Shown here one piece after another: positions 30,049 through 32,896 of a stretch of DNA of 32,896 nucleotides. The DNA is from Coriobacteriaceae bacterium (GTDB taxonomy: Bacteria > Actinomycetota > Coriobacteriia > Coriobacteriales > Eggerthellaceae), in contig SUUF01000012.1 in NCBI GenBank assembly GCA_015062635.1, forward strand, positions 1 through 32,896. The letters run 5' to 3'. The position numbers and the translations under genes were made by a program. The notes beneath the pieces were generated by a model. It made no database searches and was not told where the DNA came from. It saw only the letters and a list, made by a program, of their open reading frames with translations. Position 1 is the first letter of the stretch. Every line of letters starts with the position of its first letter.

Positions 30049-30678
30049 ATGGCTGTTGAAATGTTGTTTCAGGGGCACGGTTCCTACCGGTTCGTCACCG
30101 ACGAGGGGATCGTCGTGTATGTCGACCCGTTTGCCGGCAAGCAGGAGTGGTACGAGCTGCCCGCCCATCTCGTGCTGGTGACGCACGAGCACTTCGACCA
30201 TACCGCCATCGACCGGATGCCGCATGCGGCGGGATGCGAGGTGTTCCGCGCGGCCGATGTGCACCCCGCGCCCGACACCTACCTGAGCCTCTCGAGCCAT
30301 GGCGTGCGATTCACCGCGGTTTCCGCATGCAACGAGAACCATCCCATCGACGAGTGCGTGGGCTTCGTCATCGATTTCGGCGGAACGACGTTCTATGCTT
30401 CGGGCGATACGAGCACGACGCCCGATATGCGCTCGGGACGGCTTGCGGCGATGCAGCTCGACTATGCGGCGCTTCCCGGCGACGGCATCTACAACATGGA
30501 CATTCCCGAGGCGAGCGAATGCGCCCGGCTGGTGGCCGCCCAGCATACGATTCCCGTGCATCTCGAGCCGGTCGGCGCACCCGACGATGTCGAGCCGGCG
30601 TTTCCGCACGAGCGGGCCGAGGCATTCGAGGCGGCGGGGAAGATCGTCCTCGAGCCGGGCGATACCCTGGCGCTGTAA
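30049..30678 (+). CDS. Metallo-beta-lactamase-fold hydrolase (UlaG-like/UPF0173-like)
   Basis: This 209-residue protein is a short metal-dependent hydrolase. It opens with the strand pattern FQGHGSYRFVTDEGIVVYVDPF, has the metal-binding VTHEHFDHTAID motif (HxHxDH), then FYASGDTSTTPDM with the bridging aspartate and a closing HTIPVHLEP histidine. The fold resembles ascorbate-6-phosphate lactonase-like and UPF0173 proteins, but the substrate cannot be read. ATG 30049 is supported by AAAGGGGA; an in-frame ATG at 30022 is less well placed. It converges with the WYL regulator; a small CGGCG/CGCCG hairpin (30679-30693) lies in the 18-base gap. Confidence 0.87.
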   Translation: MAVEMLFQGHGSYRFVTDEGIVVYVDPFAGKQEWYELPAHLVLVTHEHFDHTAIDRMPHAAGCEVFRAADVHPAPDTYLSLSSHGVRFTAVSACNENHPIDECVGFVIDFGGTTFYASGDTSTTPDMRSGRLAAMQLDYAALPGDGIYNMDIPEASECARLVAAQHTIPVHLEPVGAPDDVEPAFPHERAEAFEAAGKIVLEPGDTLAL

Positions 30679-30696
30679 CGGCGATTCGCGCCGCAG

Positions 30697-31686
30697 CTAG
30701 TACTGCTCGATGATGCCCGCGAGGTAATCGCGGTATTCCTGGGCGAGCGAGCTCGGGGCGATGATGCGCGCCCGGGTTCCGAAGCCGGCGAGCCAGCCGA
30801 AGAACACCGTGCTCTTGCGCACGGTGACGGTGGCGTGCCCGGTGATTCCATCGGGTTGCGGGATGATGACGACGCCGTCGCTTCCGAACCGGTCGAGGAT
30901 CTGGTCGATGGCGTCGGCCTGGAACTCGATGGTCACGCGCACCTTGTCGCCTCCGAACATCCCGAAGGCCTGCAGCGCGAACTCCTCGACGTCGAACCGC
31001 GCGATGCGGTCGTTGCGCGTTGCGGGCTCGTCGAGCACCTGGATATGCGACATGCGGTCGATGCGGTACCGCACGAAGTCGTCGTGGGCGTCGTTGAACG
31101 CGATGAGGTAGTAATAGCCGTCGGAATAGACCAGATGCACCGGCGTCTCGCGGTAGAGCGCGCCGTCCTTGCGGTACACCTTGCGCTGCGCGAGGTCGTG
31201 CTTGAAGTACCGGAAGCCGACCTTGCGCCGGCTGGCGATGGCTTCCTGGATGGCGTCGACGTTGTAGTAGACGCTCTCGTTCTGCGTGCGGATGCGCCGT
31301 TCGACGTGCACGTGGCGCTCGAGCGCGTCGGCCTGGTGGATCGAGGTGAGACCCTTGATGCGCTGCAGCAGCTGACGGCTCTTGCGCGTGGTGAGGAAGC
31401 GCGAGCTCTGCACGGCGTCGACGAGCAGCAGCAGCTCGGGGTATTCGAACTCGCGTTGCCCGAGCGCGTATTCCGTCGGGCGTCCGGTGCGCTTCACCAC
31501 ATCGTAGCCGCATTCGCGCAGCACCTCGAAGTCGCGGTAGATCGACTTGCGCTCCGCTTCGACGCCTTCTTCGGCGAGCCGCTCGATGATCTGCGACATC
31601 GTGAGCCCGTGCTCGTCATCGGTTTCCTCTCGCAGCATGCGTATGATGAGCGGGATCTTCTTCGTCTGGTTCGGGTGCTTTGGCAT
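30697..31686 (-). CDS. WYL-domain transcriptional regulator
   Basis: This 329-residue protein has an N-terminal helix-turn-helix (about 10-70; LTMSQIIERLAEEGVEAERKSIYRDFEVL), a central helical linker and the WYL domain (about 140-230; KVGFRYFKHDLAQRKVYRKDGALYRETPVHLVYSDGYYYLIAFND, RIDRMSHIQVLDEPA) plus a C-terminal extension. WYL proteins sense nucleic acids or nucleotides in several DNA-damage and defence systems, but many are general regulators of unknown ligand. ATG 31686 has GGAGG eight bases upstream. It lies 36 bases after dtd on the same strand, so the two are probably co-transcribed. No defence genes are nearby. Confidence 0.9.
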   Translation of the reverse strand: MPKHPNQTKKIPLIIRMLREETDDEHGLTMSQIIERLAEEGVEAERKSIYRDFEVLRECGYDVVKRTGRPTEYALGQREFEYPELLLLVDAVQSSRFLTTRKSRQLLQRIKGLTSIHQADALERHVHVERRIRTQNESVYYNVDAIQEAIASRRKVGFRYFKHDLAQRKVYRKDGALYRETPVHLVYSDGYYYLIAFNDAHDDFVRYRIDRMSHIQVLDEPATRNDRIARFDVEEFALQAFGMFGGDKVRVTIEFQADAIDQILDRFGSDGVVIIPQPDGITGHATVTVRKSTVFFGWLAGFGTRARIIAPSSLAQEYRDYLAGIIEQY

Positions 31687-31722
31687 GGATGCCTCCGGTT
31701 CGCGTTGGGTTGGCGGTTCGCG

Positions 31723-32172
31723 TTACAGCTCGGCGGTGTCGAGCCAGATGCTGAAGGGGCCGTCGTTTTGCAGATCGACCTGCATGTCGGCGCCGAAGCT
31801 GCCCGTCTGCAGGTGCGGCAGGTCGCGGCGTGCGATGTCGCAGAAGTATTCGTACAGACGCTCGGCCTCTGCCGGGTCTCCCGCTTTCGTGAACGAGGGG
31901 CGGTTTCCCTTCTTGCAGTCGGCATACAGCGTGAACTGCGAAACCACCAGCACGTTTCCATCGACTTCGGAAAGCGCCCAGCCCGTGGCATGCCCCGCGT
32001 CGTCGGGGAAGATGCGCATCTTGAAGATCTTCGACCAGAGCTTTTCGGCCTGCGCCTCGCCGTCTGCCTCGCCGACGCCCAAGAACACGAGGAATCCCCG
32101 GCCGATGGCCCCGACGACCTCTCCGTCGATGGTCACGCTCGCCTGGTTCACCCGCTGTATCAACGCCCGCAT
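31723..32172 (-). CDS. dtd: D-aminoacyl-tRNA deacylase
   Basis: Dtd hydrolyses D-amino acids (and glycine mischarged on tRNA-Ala) from tRNA, a proofreading step outside the synthetase. The 149-residue protein starts MRALIQRVNQASVTIDGEVVG, has the catalytic SQFTL motif within NVLVVSQFTLYADCKKGNRPSF, and ends with the NDGPFSIWLD segment that carries the cis-proline active-site loop. Length is normal. The start at 32172 has GAAGGAG upstream; an ATG 45 bases further upstream is unlikely. It diverges from the PrsW-like gene. Confidence 0.95.
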   Translation of the reverse strand: MRALIQRVNQASVTIDGEVVGAIGRGFLVFLGVGEADGEAQAEKLWSKIFKMRIFPDDAGHATGWALSEVDGNVLVVSQFTLYADCKKGNRPSFTKAGDPAEAERLYEYFCDIARRDLPHLQTGSFGADMQVDLQNDGPFSIWLDTAEL

Positions 32173-32189
32173 GCTCGCTCCTTCGTGAA

Positions 32190-32218
32190 TTGATGGCAAT
32201 CTTATGGCATCATACAAG
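32190..32218 (+). promoter_or_regulatory. Candidate promoter of the PrsW-like gene
   Basis: TTGATG (32190-32195) and TACAAG (32213-32218) are 17 bases apart and about 30 bases before the ATG. On the other strand TATGAT (32209-32214 read in reverse) could serve dtd, so the two promoters would overlap. Confidence 0.4.
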
Positions 32219-32249
32219 ACATACAGGCAATAAGGGATAAGAGGCTTTC

Positions 32250-32896
32250 ATGGGAATCGCCTACATCATCGTTTCGATCGTACCGCTCGCGTTGCTGGGT
32301 TATGTATGGTACCTCGATAGGCTCGAGCACGAGCCGCCCGCGCTTGTCGCCGGGGTGCTCGTCGCAAGCGCCCTGCTGGGCACGGCGGCAGCGGCGGCCA
32401 TCGAGGAGATCGGCGGTGCCGTGTTGCAGGCCACGCCGCTCGGCTGGATACCCTACTTCAGCGACCTCATCTACTTCTTCGTGGTCGTGGCGCTGGTCGA
32501 GGAGTTCTGCAAGCGCCTGCCGGTGATGCTCATCGTGTGGAAGAGCCCCGCGTTCGACCACCGGTTCGACGCCATCGTCTACTGCGTGGCGTCGGCCATC
32601 GGCTTCGCGGTGGCCGAGAACCTCATGTACGTGGGCATGTTCGGCGCCGAGGTCGCCATCGGGCGCCTCATTCCCGTGCACACCATCTGCGGCGTGTTCA
32701 TGGGCTATTACCTGGGTTGCGCGAAAATCTGCGAGCGCGGCGGCAATATGGCAATGTGCAAGAAATACCGCATGCTCAGCCTGCTCATCCCGATGCTCAT
32801 CCACGGTGCTTGGGACTTCTGCGTGAGCGTCGAGCTTCCGCTTCTGGAATGGGCGGCCCTTCTGGGAATCATCGTGCTCACGGCGTACGCGTTCAG
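32250..32896 (+). CDS. PrsW-family intramembrane metalloprotease, 3' truncated
   Basis: The frame is open to the last base, giving 215 residues. The protein is hydrophobic with about seven membrane segments so far. It shows the three PrsW motifs: EEFCK (84-88, the EExxK motif), a glutamate within GFAVAEN (Glu123) and a histidine in HTICGVF (144) plus HGAWD (185-189). PrsW in Bacillus cleaves the anti-sigma factor RsiW after envelope stress; many relatives have no known substrate. No anti-sigma gene is visible in the window. The start follows GAGG within ATAAGAGGC. The C-terminus lies beyond the window. Confidence 0.9.
   Translation, partial: MGIAYIIVSIVPLALLGYVWYLDRLEHEPPALVAGVLVASALLGTAAAAAIEEIGGAVLQATPLGWIPYFSDLIYFFVVVALVEEFCKRLPVMLIVWKSPAFDHRFDAIVYCVASAIGFAVAENLMYVGMFGAEVAIGRLIPVHTICGVFMGYYLGCAKICERGGNMAMCKKYRMLSLLIPMLIHGAWDFCVSVELPLLEWAALLGIIVLTAYAF

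Noticed and set aside
30697..32172. WYL regulator as part of an anti-phage defence island
   Set aside because: Its neighbours are dtd and a metallo-hydrolase; no nuclease, helicase or modification gene of a defence system is nearby.

Overview
The window looks like chromosomal DNA from a high-GC actinobacterium of the class Coriobacteriia, probably near Eggerthella, Slackia or Adlercreutzia. This is inferred from strong GC bias at third codon positions, a stand-alone SARP/BTAD regulator, a two-subunit (split) transketolase, a large flavoenzyme of the 2-enoate reductase type, and Firmicutes-like gene orders (rpmB/asp23/DAK2/recG/rsmD/coaD and ftsE/ftsX/ctp/rnr/smpB). Nothing marks it as phage or plasmid: there is no integrase, transposase or CRISPR array.

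Layout. 1-911: the 3' end of rpmE (ribosomal protein L31, here with a long Ala/Lys/Glu tail), its terminator, and a 500-base spacer holding a family of short repeats. 912-5950: ahcY (minus), a membrane glycosyltransferase (plus), and cca followed by comF (both minus); a small upstream reading frame overlaps the comF start. 5951-6788: a good sigma-70-type promoter driving tRNA-Gln(CUG) and tRNA-Glu(CUC), a terminator, and a three-copy array of a 49-base unit containing a perfect hairpin. 6789-13675: SARP regulator, secA, prfB and the two transketolase subunits. 13737-19949: a division and RNA-metabolism cluster (ftsE, ftsX, an S41 peptidase homologue, rnr, smpB, and an unknown acidic protein).

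20113-25923: rpmB (minus) diverges from a tight plus-strand run of asp23/gls24-like gene, DAK2/FakA-like gene, recG, rsmD and coaD. 26031-29640: a TrhA/hemolysin III membrane protein behind a large operator-like palindrome, a 719-residue flavin/Fe-S oxidoreductase with a structured leader, and an unknown 110-residue protein. 29740-32896: a small acidic Gly/Met/Pro-repeat protein diverging from a metallo-beta-lactamase-fold hydrolase, then dtd and a WYL regulator (minus), and a PrsW-like membrane protease cut by the window end.

Most genes are housekeeping: translation and ribosome rescue (L31, L28, RF2, SmpB, Cca, RsmD, Dtd, two tRNAs), protein export (SecA), division (FtsEX), RNA decay (RNase R), DNA repair (RecG), CoA synthesis (CoaD), the methyl cycle (AhcY) and the pentose phosphate pathway (transketolase). 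The points most worth following up are an S41 peptidase homologue beside ftsEX that lacks its catalytic serine, an RF2 whose stop-codon tripeptide reads SPT instead of SPF, the hairpin repeat array after the tRNA genes, the palindrome in front of trhA, and the divergent active site of the flavoenzyme. All functional statements rest on reading motifs by eye; no database search was run.
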